From: Haplosporangium gracile
Taxonomy: Eukaryota; Mortierellomycota; Mortierellomycetes; Mortierellales; Mortierellaceae
Assembly (NCBI GenBank): GCA_015499985.1
Contig: JAAAUF010000446.1
Location: 1-32,987 of the forward strand
Direction: 5' to 3'
Length of the DNA stretch: 32,987 bases
Shown here: one piece after another, positions 20,346 through 30,852 of the stretch
How positions within the stretch are numbered: the stretch's first letter is position 1
How the letters are laid out: the number at the start of each line of letters is the position of its first letter
Program-made: the position numbers and the translations under genes
Notes under the pieces: model-generated
The model's database searches: none
The model's input: only the letters and a program-made list of their open reading frames with translations
Told to the model about the DNA's origin: nothing

Positions 20346-23264
20346 CTACATAAAAGATCCATTGCCCTGGTGTCCAAATCCAGTCTGCTGTTGCTGCTGC
20401 TGCTGCCCCCAAGGGTTACCGGCACCGGTCGGGTTACTGTTCACCATCCCTTGGTTCATCTGGCCGTTATTGTTGCCACCGAAAGTGCTGTTCATGTTCA
20501 TGAAATCCATCCCGTTCCCACCACCACCCATCCCGGTCGGCTGAGTCGAAACCTTTCCAAAGTTGGGTGAGAATGGATTCAGCGGGTTGGCCGAGGGTGC
20601 AAAGGGATTGGTGCTCCCCGTTGGTTGTGACGAGACCATGGTAGATGTGGGCATCGAGTTGAAGTGCTGCATTCCTGTCATCATCGGCATCGCCGGTACT
20701 GATGGTACCTGTTGTTGTGAAGTAGGGCCGCCGCCCATGCGGAAGGGGTTTCCAGTATTCTGTGGCATGATCATCCCGGTGTTGTTGTTGTTCTGGTTCT
20801 GGTATAAGTTGGATTGACTGCCGCCCATCGCAAAGGGATTGGTGTTGCTGTATCCAGTCTGTTGAGGCATGATCATATCCGTTTGAAACATACTATTGTT
20901 CCCGCCTGGCATGCCCGTAAACTGACTCTGTAACATTTGCTGTTGTTGCATCTGTTGTTGTTGTTGCATCTGCAAGAACTGTTGCTGCTGCATTTGGAGT
21001 TGAAGCTGGAATTGTTGGAAGGCATCGCCGCCAGTCATGAGTTGAGCCTGGAAGTTGTTGGGATTCTGTTGGATCGTCGTCTCCTCGTTATCAATGCTCG
21101 AAAAGAAATCAATCATGTCCTTCTTGGTACTCAGACGCTTCGATGACTCGTCCGTCGTCTTCTTGTTTGCCCACGTATCACTGTCTAGATATTTTAGAAA
21201 AAAATGGTAATTAGTAAACGCCCGAGGATACCACTCAAAAGTGTCAGCTGCAAGCAATCGTCAAGTAACAGAATTTGACAACGTACCATCCTTGGCGCTA
21301 TTGTTGTTGCTGTTGCCGTTGGTGTTTAAAGGCGTTGATGAAGACGACGACTTGACGGCTGCAGGTTTGGACGTAGACTTGGCAGCAGAGGCTGCTGCGA
21401 CTTCCTTTTGTTTCGTCGCCGCCTGTTGACCCTCTTCAAAGTCTGGGCTATTCAAGTAATCCTCCAGCGTCCTCACCAGTGATAATGGCGCCTGTTGTTC
21501 AACAAAAAAGTGCAAAAGATCCGCTATCAACAACTATGTTTCTGTACAGCACTTGCACGAACAGCGAAAGAAATCCATGCTTCTGGTAAAAACTTACGTG
21601 CTTGAGCTGGGGAATAGTGATGTGGATGACACTTTCCATGCGCTTGGCAATACTAAAGTACTCCATGGATTTGGTCGTTTGCTCCGCGAAAGTTTTGTAG
21701 ATCTGGAGTCCAAGTCGCGCTTGGTCTTTGGTCATCTCGAAATAGTGTTCTATTTTTAAGAGCATTCCAAAGAAAATGTCCGGTCAGATCTTTTTTTCCA
21801 TATAGAGTGTACGTATCAAGGACAAAAATCCTTTCTGCATTTGTCAACTCAACGTGCAATACAATAACAATATAGCATAACAAAAAAAAAACAACAAAAA
21901 GGGAGAATGTGCGCCTACTCGAGCTCAACTTACGAAGAATGTTGATAACTCCTTCGTTCATTGCCTGGAAGAGACGCAGCAGATCCTGGACGAGCAAGGC
22001 GAATGCCCCAATGGTGACTTCGTTGCTCAGCTCATCAACATAGAACTAGTCGACCGAAAAGAAAAATAAAATATGACGGCATGCGACATCGTCGGTATGT
22101 TAGTTTCATGCCGCAGACAGTAGAGACTTGATTAGTGACGAACCAACAAGCGCGAAAATCTGGCAGTAGTTCTATGAAGAAGATTCGTTAATAACATTTT
22201 ACCTTGCAGCTCAACAATGCAGCAATTTGCTTCTGGAGGGCGGCAACATGATGCAGCAGACCCTTTGACAGCGACAATGACTTCAAGTATCCATCCCGTC
22301 CTTGCACTCCTGCCCTGACTGGATCTCGCTTCAGTTCGCCGTAGACATGGATCTTTTCAATAAGGTAGGCTGCATATGTTCGGATCGTGCCCGAGTGTCC
22401 ACCTATTATCAGAAACAAGCAAGCAGTAGTAATATCAACAGCGTGTTAGAGCCACTATCATTATATCCCATCATGTGCCATGATGTTGATTGGTATACAA
22501 TTGATGGATAGTTCACAGCAAGACGAGACCCACTTACTGTTGGTACCACCCTTGTAGGCGGCAGATAGGATGCCACGCTGAGAAGCACAAAAGCTGAGGA
22601 CATCGTTTCCTGCGTCTGACCGAGTAAGAAGATGGATGACCAGGAGTGACTTGAACGAGGTCTAGAATTCAAAAAAAAAAATGTACCATGTAGTACCCAG
22701 AGTTATAAAAAAAAACACACACAATGTTGAGAGCAAAAAGACAGGTTTTTGTGTATGTGTGAGTGAATGCAGTTGAGAAAAATGGCTCTTTCTTTTCCTG
22801 CTGCTGTAGCCAGGCATAAACACACCACTCCGCTGAACCCACAACAGCAAAGCACACAACGGCGAAGAAACAATGTAAAGATAGAGACGTACGGTCCAGG
22901 TGTTGCTTGAGAGTCTTGGCTGGAGTGCGTTCATGATCAGCATAATGTTGTGCATCGACGTGGTTGCTCCAAGTAGCAATGCTATACGAAGATGGCGAGT
23001 GATTGGGGGAGAAGAAAAGGAGGCGTGAGTCTCTCGCATTTGACCTTAGCGAATCGTTTGTGGACCTTTCTTATCCATTGTCGATTGACAGGGTGTTGTC
23101 ATTCCTCCTGAGTGTTTGCTTTGTCGTTTTCTTTTCCTTGTCCACTGCGACGCCTTCAAGTAGATGAAAAGAAGAAGAAGGAGAGAGATGGACCTACTGT
23201 CGATGTATTTCTGCTTGGGGTACATGCACTTGGGCTTAGTTGCCCCGACAACGGCCTTCTCCAT
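20346..23264 (-). CDS. AP180/CALM-type clathrin assembly protein (ANTH domain; YAP1801/1802 family)
   Basis: Eight exons (23264-23198, 22981-22893, 22661-22538, 22402-22203, 22045-21934, 21749-21598, 21491-21287, 21184-20346) join in phase into 595 residues. The ANTH domain fills about residues 1-280: EKAVVGATKPK, the basic KQKY at 17-20 in the PIP2-binding region, MNALQPRLSSNTWT, FKSLLVIHLLTR, TYAAYLIEKI, LVQDLLRLFQAMNEGVINIL, and YFEMTKDQARLGLQIYK. The tail is Gln/Asn/Gly-rich, with NPF at 432, 462, 509 and 519 (EH-domain ligands) and NPW at 573. It also has six [LIVM]xx[QN]xTG motifs ending at 407, 427, 461, 506, 534 and 570. AP180 proteins link PIP2 membranes, clathrin and EH-domain coat proteins at endocytic sites. 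No canonical clathrin box was identified. The start (attctccATG on the minus strand reads gaATGgagaag) is the only one in frame with the domain. Confidence 0.93.
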
Positions 23265-24129
23265 TCTGACTTTGACTGTAGTTGATTGTGTGTGTGATAG
23301 GGTGTGCAGTTGATGTAGTTTGTTTGTCGGGCAGTTGGACAGTCGATTAGTCGGTCAGTCTATCGTCTATCAGAATGGAGAGTGAGGGGAGAGTGTGAAC
23401 AAAAAAGAAGAGTAAAAGAAGAAAATGAGAGGGCGGGTGAATCCCCATGGAGTAGCAGACAAACCGGGCAGACTGACGCTCTCAAACCACCTCAAGACAA
23501 TTGTTGCTGACCTCCGCAACTCGAATATTCTCTCAACGGCTGAATGTCGTTCCATCGTAAAAGCACATTTCATTTACGAGGGTCTTCCTCTTCTCCCATG
23601 ACCTCTGGGAAGAGAGCGTGATACGAGGATACAATTATCTGCACCGATCTCACTCTGCACCATGCACTATAAGTTAGAGTGGCTACACATGATATCTTGT
23701 ATCCAGCAATCCTGCAGCCATCAAACGTAAAAAAGAAACGCGAGCTGCGCAAAAGGGTTTGTTCTTACTTAGACAACCACTGCAACCAAGGAGACGCGAT
23801 TGGTTTTTATTTTCGTACAATGTCCATTTGTCCCTTATCGACCGGACAATTGACGATCATCCGGGAATCACGTACGCATGGTGACCTCTGTCATTTTCCC
23901 CGGATATATTCTTTTGTACTCTCTCCGAGACGGGGTCTCGTTAGCTTGTGCTGCTGCCCTGCTGCACTGCTCTCGGAATGTAACTTAACAGCACACATTC
24001 CATTCCTTTTTTTTATACGAGTAGGAGCTTGGACTTTAGTTGCAGAATTATATTAATGAATAGCCCTCCTGCATTGAAAACACCGAATGACTATCATTCA
24101 TCACTCTTTCCCGAAAACGCTACTTCGAC

Positions 24130-24154
24130 GGGGGGAGGGGAGGGGGGGGGGGGG
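24130..24154. repeat. G-rich homopolymer tract
   Basis: On the plus strand, runs of six, four and thirteen or so G residues are separated by single A. Such a tract can form a G-quadruplex and is also error-prone in sequencing. It lies in the AP180/symporter intergenic region. Confidence 0.85.
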
Positions 24155-24966
24155 TTCCTTGTTGTTGGCATTCCCACTTTTTTCTCCATCTCATCTATCT
24201 CCACGTTGTTGCACAAAGAAACAATGGTTCTTTGAACAAGAAGGCATTGGGCTGGTGTGCTGAGCTGATACTTCTGTGTAGGATTTTGTCCACTCGATCT
24301 CCCTCGTTGCACGATTGGATAAATGGGAACTGGTTTGTTGCACACCCACTACCTATTTTGTGAACCAGCTCTTGTCGCTGTCGATCAGCTTCCTCAAAAT
24401 ATCTGCGACCGGCACCGACGATGACAACGAGGACTTGGCTGCAATCCTCAATCCTCCCTTCCTCCTTCCTCTTCCCTCCCTTTGCTTTCATACATCTCTC
24501 CTCCTCTCTTTCGATCGTTACCCTTGTTTAACAACCTTCATTCTTCCCTTGGCTTTTTTTTCTCTCACTTCTCTCGTCTGTGCATGAAAGTCCCTATAGC
24601 CAGGGACTGCAACCGGAACAAGAGTCAAAGAGAGCAAAGGGACACCTTTTTCTTCTTGAACGGCGACTTGAGAAAGGCAGCCTGGTCCCCCTTCCTTCCT
24701 TCGTTGCAAGTGAAGAGAAAAGAGAAAAGTGAGAGAGAGATGGACAGGGCTCTTGCCGTCGAGGGTTCGTTAGTTGTTTGTTGATTCTCAGCCTTTGGTG
24801 CTAACATGCCTCATTATCATGGGCGGCAATGACCTAGACCATAAAGATGGGAGGAGAAAGCGCAAAATGAAGAAAAGGAAAAATGCAAAAAGTGAGATTC
24901 GTGCTCCGAAGGGAAAATAAACGATATAGAGAAGAAAATAAGCATTGGGACTTGGGCAAAAGATGA

Positions 24967-24991
24967 GCAGAGAGAGAGAGAGAGAGAGAGG
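24967..24991. repeat. (GA)n microsatellite
   Basis: A GA dinucleotide run of about 24 bases, roughly 210 nt upstream of the symporter ATG. GA/CT runs are common in fungal promoters, but no role can be read from the sequence. Confidence 0.8.
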
Positions 24992-25201
24992 AAGAGTACG
25001 GAGAAGTGAAGGAGGGCAAAGGGAGAGTTCATCCGCTGACTCTCTTTTTTTTCTTCCTTCTGAAAAAACAAACAAACAAACGGATCTCATCCTACAACCA
25101 TAAATATTCAACGGCGACCCCTTTTTCTCTCTTTCTCTTTTTTTCCCTCCCCCTCTTCACCCATCTTCCTTCTTATCCATCTCCCAACTTCATTTACTAC
25201 A

Positions 25202-26887
25202 ATGTCGTTAGTATCAGTCACCTACGGACTGTCCATCACCACCATCGTCCTCTTCGGCATCATTGCCCTCTTCCTGGCCCGTCGCCGTCAGCGTGTCAAG
25301 AAGGACGATACCGAGTTCTTCTTGACCGCCCGCAACTCTGTCCCCCTTAGAACCATCGCCTGGTCCTTCTACGCTCAAGGTGTCGGCGCCTGGTATGTCC
25401 TTTTTCCATGATATGGTTCATCCTTGTCACTTCTATCTACGGAGATTAATGCGTTACACATCTTCCCTTTTGCTTACTTCAGGGTCATCTTCTCGATGCC
25501 TGCATATGTCGTCTCGGCTGGAATTGTCGGTCTCGTTGCCTACTCTGTTTCCTGCGGTCTCCCCATCCTCATCGTCGCCCGTGTCGGCGCTGTCCTCCAC
25601 CGCAAGTACCCTGGTGTCCTCTCCCTCGGTGACTTTGTCCAATGGCGTTTCGGTACTATCCCTACTATCGTGGTCTCTTTGGTCATGCTGCTCAACATGT
25701 CCATTGGTCTCTGCGCTGAGTACACCTCGATCGGAAACTTGATGGAGTTTGTCATTGGCGCACCCCGTCTGCCCATCATCCTATGCGTCGCCATCGTCAC
25801 CTCGATCTACACTGCTGCCGGAGGTCTCTACGTCAGTATCTTGACCGATGTTGCCCAGGGTGCCTTTGGAATTGGTCTCCTTGCCGTCATGACCGTCTAT
25901 GTCGCCGTCACCTACCGCCCTGAATCCTTGCCCACTCCCTTGCCCGAGGGACTTGGACCCAACTATTGGGGCTGGGCTGCTGTTGCTGCCATGCCCATCT
26001 CGATGACCTGTGCCACCCTGTTCTCGGAGAGTCCCTGGCAGCGTATCTGGGCTTCTGCTGATGACAGAGCCCTCAAGCGTGGTTCGATCTTGGGTGCTGC
26101 TGCCTTGGTTGTTGTCTGCTTCCTTTACGGATTCGGTGGTTTTCTCTCCATCTGGGGTGGATTCCCTCAGTCGAGCCAGGACGGATCGACTGCCTTCTTT
26201 GATCTCCTTGGTGCCGGTAGCGAGACTGCCCCCTCATGGATCACCATCCTTGCTGCTCTCTCGACCGTCACTATGAACGAAGGATGCGTCGACTCGATCC
26301 AGAACGGAATTGTCGACACTCTTGCCTCCCGATTCTTCCGCGGAAAGAGTGTCTGGTATTCTCGTGTCCTTGTCTTCCTGATCAATATCCCTATCGTCTT
26401 TGTCTCCCTCAAGGGTTACGACATCATCATCCTTTTCCTCATTGGCAACCTCATCTGCACCATCTGCGCCGTCCCCCTGCTTTTGGGCTTGGTTGATCGT
26501 TTTGAGGGCTACGTTACCGGCTGGTCGTTCATCACTGGAATCTTGTCAGGTTTCCTTTCAATCGTTATCTTTGGATACGTCAAGATCGGTGACTGGTATG
26601 AGGGTCTCCGTTACACCTTCGTTCTGGCCTACGACTGGCCCTCGTTCGTCCTGCCATTGATCTTTTCTGCCATTGGAGTTGCTATTGCCGCCTTTATCGA
26701 GGGTGCCATCCGCAAGGCTCTCGGTCTTGCCTACCCTGTCCCCCTCGCCTTTGTTCCCCAGGGTCGCAGCGATGCCATGGCCCCCGAGGAGCAGAGCGTA
26801 AGCTCTGGTGATGTCGAGTCTGTTGCCCATGGGTGCGATCAGAAGCAGGAGGTATTTCAGGAGACCTCGGCTTTTCGTGGTCAATAA
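25202..26887 (+). CDS. Sodium:solute symporter family (SSS) permease, DUR3-like
   Basis: Two exons (25202-25392, 25483-26887) with one 90-nt intron (gtatgt...cttcag) encode 531 residues. The N-terminus begins with a transmembrane helix, then the family's DDTEFFLTARNSVPL and AWSFYAQGVGAW blocks, and about a dozen more hydrophobic helices. Further SSS-like blocks are SLGDFVQWRFGT, SIYTAAGGLYVSILTDVAQG, FSESPWQRIWASADDRALK and LSTVTMNEGCVDSIQNGI. In fungi the best-known SSS member is the urea/polyamine permease DUR3; the substrate here cannot be read from sequence. At 531 residues it is shorter than yeast DUR3 (about 735), mainly by lacking long extra termini. It has a short acidic cytosolic tail. 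Codons strongly favour C-ending forms and there is one intron, against four to seven in most neighbours, suggesting high expression. Confidence 0.88.
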
Positions 26888-27334
26888 GTGGAGTCATCAC
26901 CGGCGACATGGAAAGCTGAAGAAGGCAGTGAGATTCAACTCTGGACATCGACATTCCGAACGACACTCTGAGCAACAATCCATTCTCGACAATTGCATCA
27001 ACATTGGCAGCAATCACAATGACAATGATGATGACGGTGGTCAAGGAACGAGTGGAAGTCAGTACGGGACGTTTGTATGTCAGGGAACCTCGACTTGATC
27101 CCCTCTTTTTTGTAATTCTTTTGTTGCTGGGCCCTTTTTTTAATTTCTTCTCTCTCACTTTCCCAACTTCAAGTCGAGGTAAACCTCATTTTCTTCTTTT
27201 TTTTATTTGTTTTTTATCATTGACCATTTTTCTTTCTTTACATGGTCAGTTTCATTCTTTTATTACTTTCGAATTCGTTGTGATAAGTCGGATTCATGAA
27301 TTGCGCAAGGGGTGCCCGTTTGTGGTTTTCTAGT

Positions 27335-27372
27335 AAGGACGATCCCTTTTTTTTTTTAAAAAAATCGTCCTT
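27335..27372. repeat. Perfect inverted repeat with T11A7 core
   Basis: AAGGACGAT at 27335-27343 is exactly complementary to ATCGTCCTT at 27364-27372. Between them are CCC, eleven T and A residues that can also pair, making a compact hairpin about 450 nt after the symporter stop. It could be an RNA 3'-end structure or a relic of a small inverted-repeat element. Confidence 0.7.
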
Positions 27373-27522
27373 GTTGGAAAAGATTCAATCGAGCTGAGAT
27401 TATACCCTAACGACCAGATAAGGATAATGCCTGCGATGGGAAATACGCGCTCTTCGTTTATATGATACGACCGCACACTTTTTTTTCTTTCTCTTTTTCT
27501 TTCATTTCTTCTTTCTTTTACC

Positions 27523-27556
27523 TTGTTTGTTTCTTGTTTCTTGTTTCTTGTTTCTT
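27523..27556. repeat. Tandem TTGTTTC-type heptamer repeat
   Basis: About four copies of a seven-base T-rich unit (ttgtttc / tttcttg) lie in the intergenic T-rich region. Nothing suggests a function. Confidence 0.75.
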
Positions 27557-28856
27557 ATTCGAATAATGAGGACCAGACGGGATATTCTTTTCTTTTCATT
27601 CTTATTTATTTCTACAAGAGGTGGTGACCCTTTTTGGTTTTTGCGATGCTTTTCATTTTTTTTAGTTGCACAGGTGACTCACTGTTGCAAGGATGCAAAA
27701 CCTTTTTTTCATTTTTTTTTTAACCACCTCTTTCCTTTTTCTTATTCTTTTTCATTTTCTTTGCGATGGTTGATCGTGGCTGATTCCTTATGGTGGCGTT
27801 GACGCGTTCCGTTGTTCCTTTTTGGACGCATCTTTTTTTTTTATTGATGCGCCGTCGCCCTCTTGCTTCCTTTACTGCCATTTATTATTGATCTGGACGT
27901 CATGGATCGGAGCACCAGTAGCGCTAATGAGGCTCGACAAATATACACATTCAGTCTTCCTCGTCGTTGTCAAGTCGATTAATCTTCCAGTCTACGTCTA
28001 CTCATTCAGGACAGGGATATTTTATACTACGGCTTTTCTTTAACCGTTGGCGATTGTCCTTGTTTTCCGGACAACTCCTGTTTCGGAAATAAAAGGCCTT
28101 TTTCGGATTGCAAAGTATACGTATATTATCATCAGCATAATCATGAATACGAAAATGCTTTTTGGTCATGCTACCCCTCCTTGTTTCTTGGTGTTCCTTT
28201 GGACGAATCAAACTGCTACGTCCTTCATTGACTACCCCCCCCCTTTCGACTTTAGCGCAGTCGATCAGTCCATCCTGACTGGCGATTTCGATGTGTCCAA
28301 TGCGCTTAATTAGCAATCTAGCTCCGTTTCCTTCCTTTGACCACTTGGCATGTCGCTTTTTCTTTCTGCTTTTCTGCTCTGGAGTTTTTACAAAACAGCG
28401 ATAGAAAATAAGGAGTATACGGATCTTGACAGTAGCGGATTGACCAGAAAAGGGCAGTGAGCAAAAGGAGGTGAGGGCAGGGGCCTCCGACTTCTCTCTC
28501 CTCTTTCTTCTTTGAAGTGAGCGAATGTTGCTCAGCCCACAAATTCCTTGCTACAAAATGCCTCTGGACCGGGGGTAGTTAATCAACAAAGATGAAAATT
28601 TCCTTTTTGGTCATGTCTTGCTGTACTGTCTGTGTCTGCCGCAAGTGAGGAGAGTCACGCTGGTCTTCTGCCAGTGCGGCAAACTCCAGTCAATTTGTTT
28701 TTCTTGGCTCACCCATGTTGCACGCAGCACCTTATTTATTTCAGTCATTCTTTACTTTCATTCTTTTCTTTCTTTTTTTCATTTCCATTAAACCCCATTC
28801 CATCAACACTCTCCACTCACTCACAACTTTCATCGTTTCGTTCTCGTTTAACTCTC

Positions 28857-30644
28857 ATGAGTAAAGCCCTCGATCCGCTCCGGCGGCTGGTGGTGCAGTT
28901 CAACGCTCGATTCGCCCACACTAGGGCCTTCCCGAACGCAAACCTACCCCAACCAGCCCCACCCCAAGCAACTGCCTCTGCCGCTGCACACCTCACTGCT
29001 CCACTCCCTAAACCTGCTCTCCCTTACTTTGGCCACTTTCAGGCAAAGGCCCCCTTGCCCTCTCACAAGGATGGACCTGTACTCTTGGCACACCTCAACC
29101 GACAGTTCAACACCTTGGCTCGCCAAGTCTTTGTTCCCGAGCCTGCCCGTGTTGCTGCCGTCAACTATGCCTGCAAGTCGGCTGGTCGTCCCCAGATGAC
29201 CTCGTTGCTTGCTCAGTCCTCCCAGAGGATGATGCACCACCAGCCCCTTCGATTTGCCTCGGCTGTCCCTCACGGTTTCGCCCGCAGTGTCGGTCTCTCG
29301 TCCACCCGTGGATTCTGCTCCACTGTAGGTCCTGCTGTCAACGGACCCGTCAGGATGGTGGCCCAGATGTATGCCAAGCCCCTTGGTTCAATGCCCGCAC
29401 ACGCACAGAAGATGTCGTCCGAGAAGGATAGCAACTGTCGGCCCACTGCCAAGAAGCACCGCAGCCACAAGAAATCTGGTGAGATCAAAAAGCGCACCGC
29501 TGTTTCCCAGAACCGTCTTTCGCCTATGACCATCAAGGCCTTCTTGAATCGCACCGCCCAGATCGAGCAGCAGCACCAAATCCTGACCCTCTGCAAGACC
29601 AACGTCGCCCCCGTCATCTCTACCGCCACTGCTATTTCTCTTGCCAAGGTCGCCGGCAAGACCGAGTCTGAGCTTGAGGCTCTTCCCAAGTTGCAGTCCT
29701 CTGAGACTTGCCCTACGCAGGTCGATATGTGCTTTTTGCTCGATGCCTCCCCCCTCTGGCACTTAGACACTATGGTCGCCGCCCTCCATACCGATTCGTT
29801 GAGAGCGCCCAAGGAACTGAACCGTCGATTTATCGACGACCTGTTGGAGATTACAAATGCCCAGTACCAGCACTTTTTGGAGGTCTCATCGATCTTGCAA
29901 AAGTTGGTCCAATGCCCCGAGGCCCGCGAAATTACACTGGAAGGGTATGAGCTCCGCGTTCACTTTTCGGGAACGATCTTGTTTGATATGATCCAGTTCT
30001 TGCGGCAACTTGCCATCGACCCCAGGAGCCCTCACTTTGACTTGGAGGAAGTCTACCCGAACCATGTTGATATGGAGGAGCAGTACTTTCCTCAGGCCTC
30101 GGTCAACCGGTACTATGAGCCTTCCCTGTCGGACAATGAGACCTGGGATGGCTGCAGCAGCGTTCAGAGCTCGTTGATGATGTTTACAGATTCTGAACGA
30201 TGTGAGAGTGTCGCCAGTTTCGCTACCCTCGAGCCATTGCCTGAGCAAGAGAGTCCCTGGGACGGTGTCCAGCCTGATGCAGTGAAGGATATTATTCAAG
30301 ATGAAGAAGACCATCAGGACGAACATGCGCAAGAACAAGAGCAGGAGCAGGAGCAGGATGTTAATGCCCATGAAGACATCTCCACCACTCCTACTGTACC
30401 CTCCGCCAATATTCTGTTTCCTGGTGAAGAGCCCGTTAGCCCTTGGACCAATGCTCCCGTAGCGTCATCGACCGTGCTTCAGAACTCGACTGAGAACCTC
30501 AACAAGCTGTCGAGTCGGATCCTGGACGCCAGCACTGTGGTCAACCAGGAGTACTTTGATGACATCCGTGGATTCTTGGATAACCTGGAGGCAGTGCACC
30601 GCCACTCTGAGCGAATCTTTGGTTCCTCTACCATTGCCGCTTAA
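28857..30644 (+). CDS. Conserved fungal protein of unknown function, probably mitochondrial
   Basis: A single exon of 595 codons. The ATG at 28857 is the first ATG in frame; the frame is open further upstream to 28632, but only from a GTG through the pyrimidine-rich leader. The N-terminus (MSKALDPLRRLVVQFNARF) is Arg-rich without acidic residues except one Asp, and looks like a mitochondrial presequence. Residues 30-200 are Ala/Pro/Arg-rich. A basic patch (KKHRSHKKSGEIKKR) precedes a helical part and a block with TQVDMCFLLDASPLW and EGYELRVHFSG. That block resembles, from memory, an unnamed fungal family sometimes mislabelled casein kinase II beta-2. The tail is acidic with Glu/Gln repeats, and a final helical segment follows. 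Codons are C-biased like the symporter's. No catalytic motif was seen. Confidence 0.75.
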   Translation: MSKALDPLRRLVVQFNARFAHTRAFPNANLPQPAPPQATASAAAHLTAPLPKPALPYFGHFQAKAPLPSHKDGPVLLAHLNRQFNTLARQVFVPEPARVAAVNYACKSAGRPQMTSLLAQSSQRMMHHQPLRFASAVPHGFARSVGLSSTRGFCSTVGPAVNGPVRMVAQMYAKPLGSMPAHAQKMSSEKDSNCRPTAKKHRSHKKSGEIKKRTAVSQNRLSPMTIKAFLNRTAQIEQQHQILTLCKTNVAPVISTATAISLAKVAGKTESELEALPKLQSSETCPTQVDMCFLLDASPLWHLDTMVAALHTDSLRAPKELNRRFIDDLLEITNAQYQHFLEVSSILQKLVQCPEAREITLEGYELRVHFSGTILFDMIQFLRQLAIDPRSPHFDLEEVYPNHVDMEEQYFPQASVNRYYEPSLSDNETWDGCSSVQSSLMMFTDSERCESVASFATLEPLPEQESPWDGVQPDAVKDIIQDEEDHQDEHAQEQEQEQEQDVNAHEDISTTPTVPSANILFPGEEPVSPWTNAPVASSTVLQNSTENLNKLSSRILDASTVVNQEYFDDIRGFLDNLEAVHRHSERIFGSSTIAA

Positions 30645-30852
30645 AACACATTGTTGCTTTTTGGCTATTGATGACATATTTTTTTTTCGTTTATGAACAT
30701 CCCTTCCCTCCCTACTCCCCCTTCTCCTCCACCAAACACAACATCCACATTTATGGCCCCCTTTCTAATTAAAAATAAAACAAAAAAAAAATTCCAAAGC
30801 TATATTTTTTTTAAAAAAAAGTAGTACTATCATAGTGTATGTACTTGTTACT

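Larger units (their letters stand above)
23265..25201. promoter_or_regulatory. 1.9 kb divergent intergenic region between AP180 and the symporter
   Basis: Both genes are transcribed outward from this region. A G-rich tract lies at 24130-24154 and a GA dinucleotide run near 24967-24990. Next to the symporter start, 25110-25195 is C/T-rich and preceded by an AT-rich ataaatattc, fitting promoter plus leader. On the minus strand, 24331-24807 has short coding-like pieces with possible splice sites, discussed under findings. I cannot assemble a gene from them. Confidence 0.35.
26888..28856. other. T-rich intergenic region downstream of the symporter and upstream of the 28.9 kb gene
   Basis: About 2 kb. 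The left part should be 3' UTR of the symporter. 27470-27850 is a dense T/C tract, and there is a hairpin at 27335-27372 and a short tandem repeat at 27523-27556. The last 130 bases before 28857 are pyrimidine-rich and end in ttaactctc before the ATG, fitting a leader. Short ORFs at 28002-28316 (-) and 28047-28313 (+) overlap each other; neither shows splice continuity or a recognisable domain. Confidence 0.4.

Noticed and set aside
28632..28856. N-terminal extension of the 28.9 kb gene from a GTG
   Set aside because: The extension has no ATG, reads through a T/C-rich leader, and would bury the presequence-like MSKALDPLRR start.
29270..29812. Minus-strand ORF of 180 codons opposite the 28.9 kb gene
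   Set aside because: It is antisense to a strongly C-biased coding exon, where long shadows are expected; no recognisable motif.
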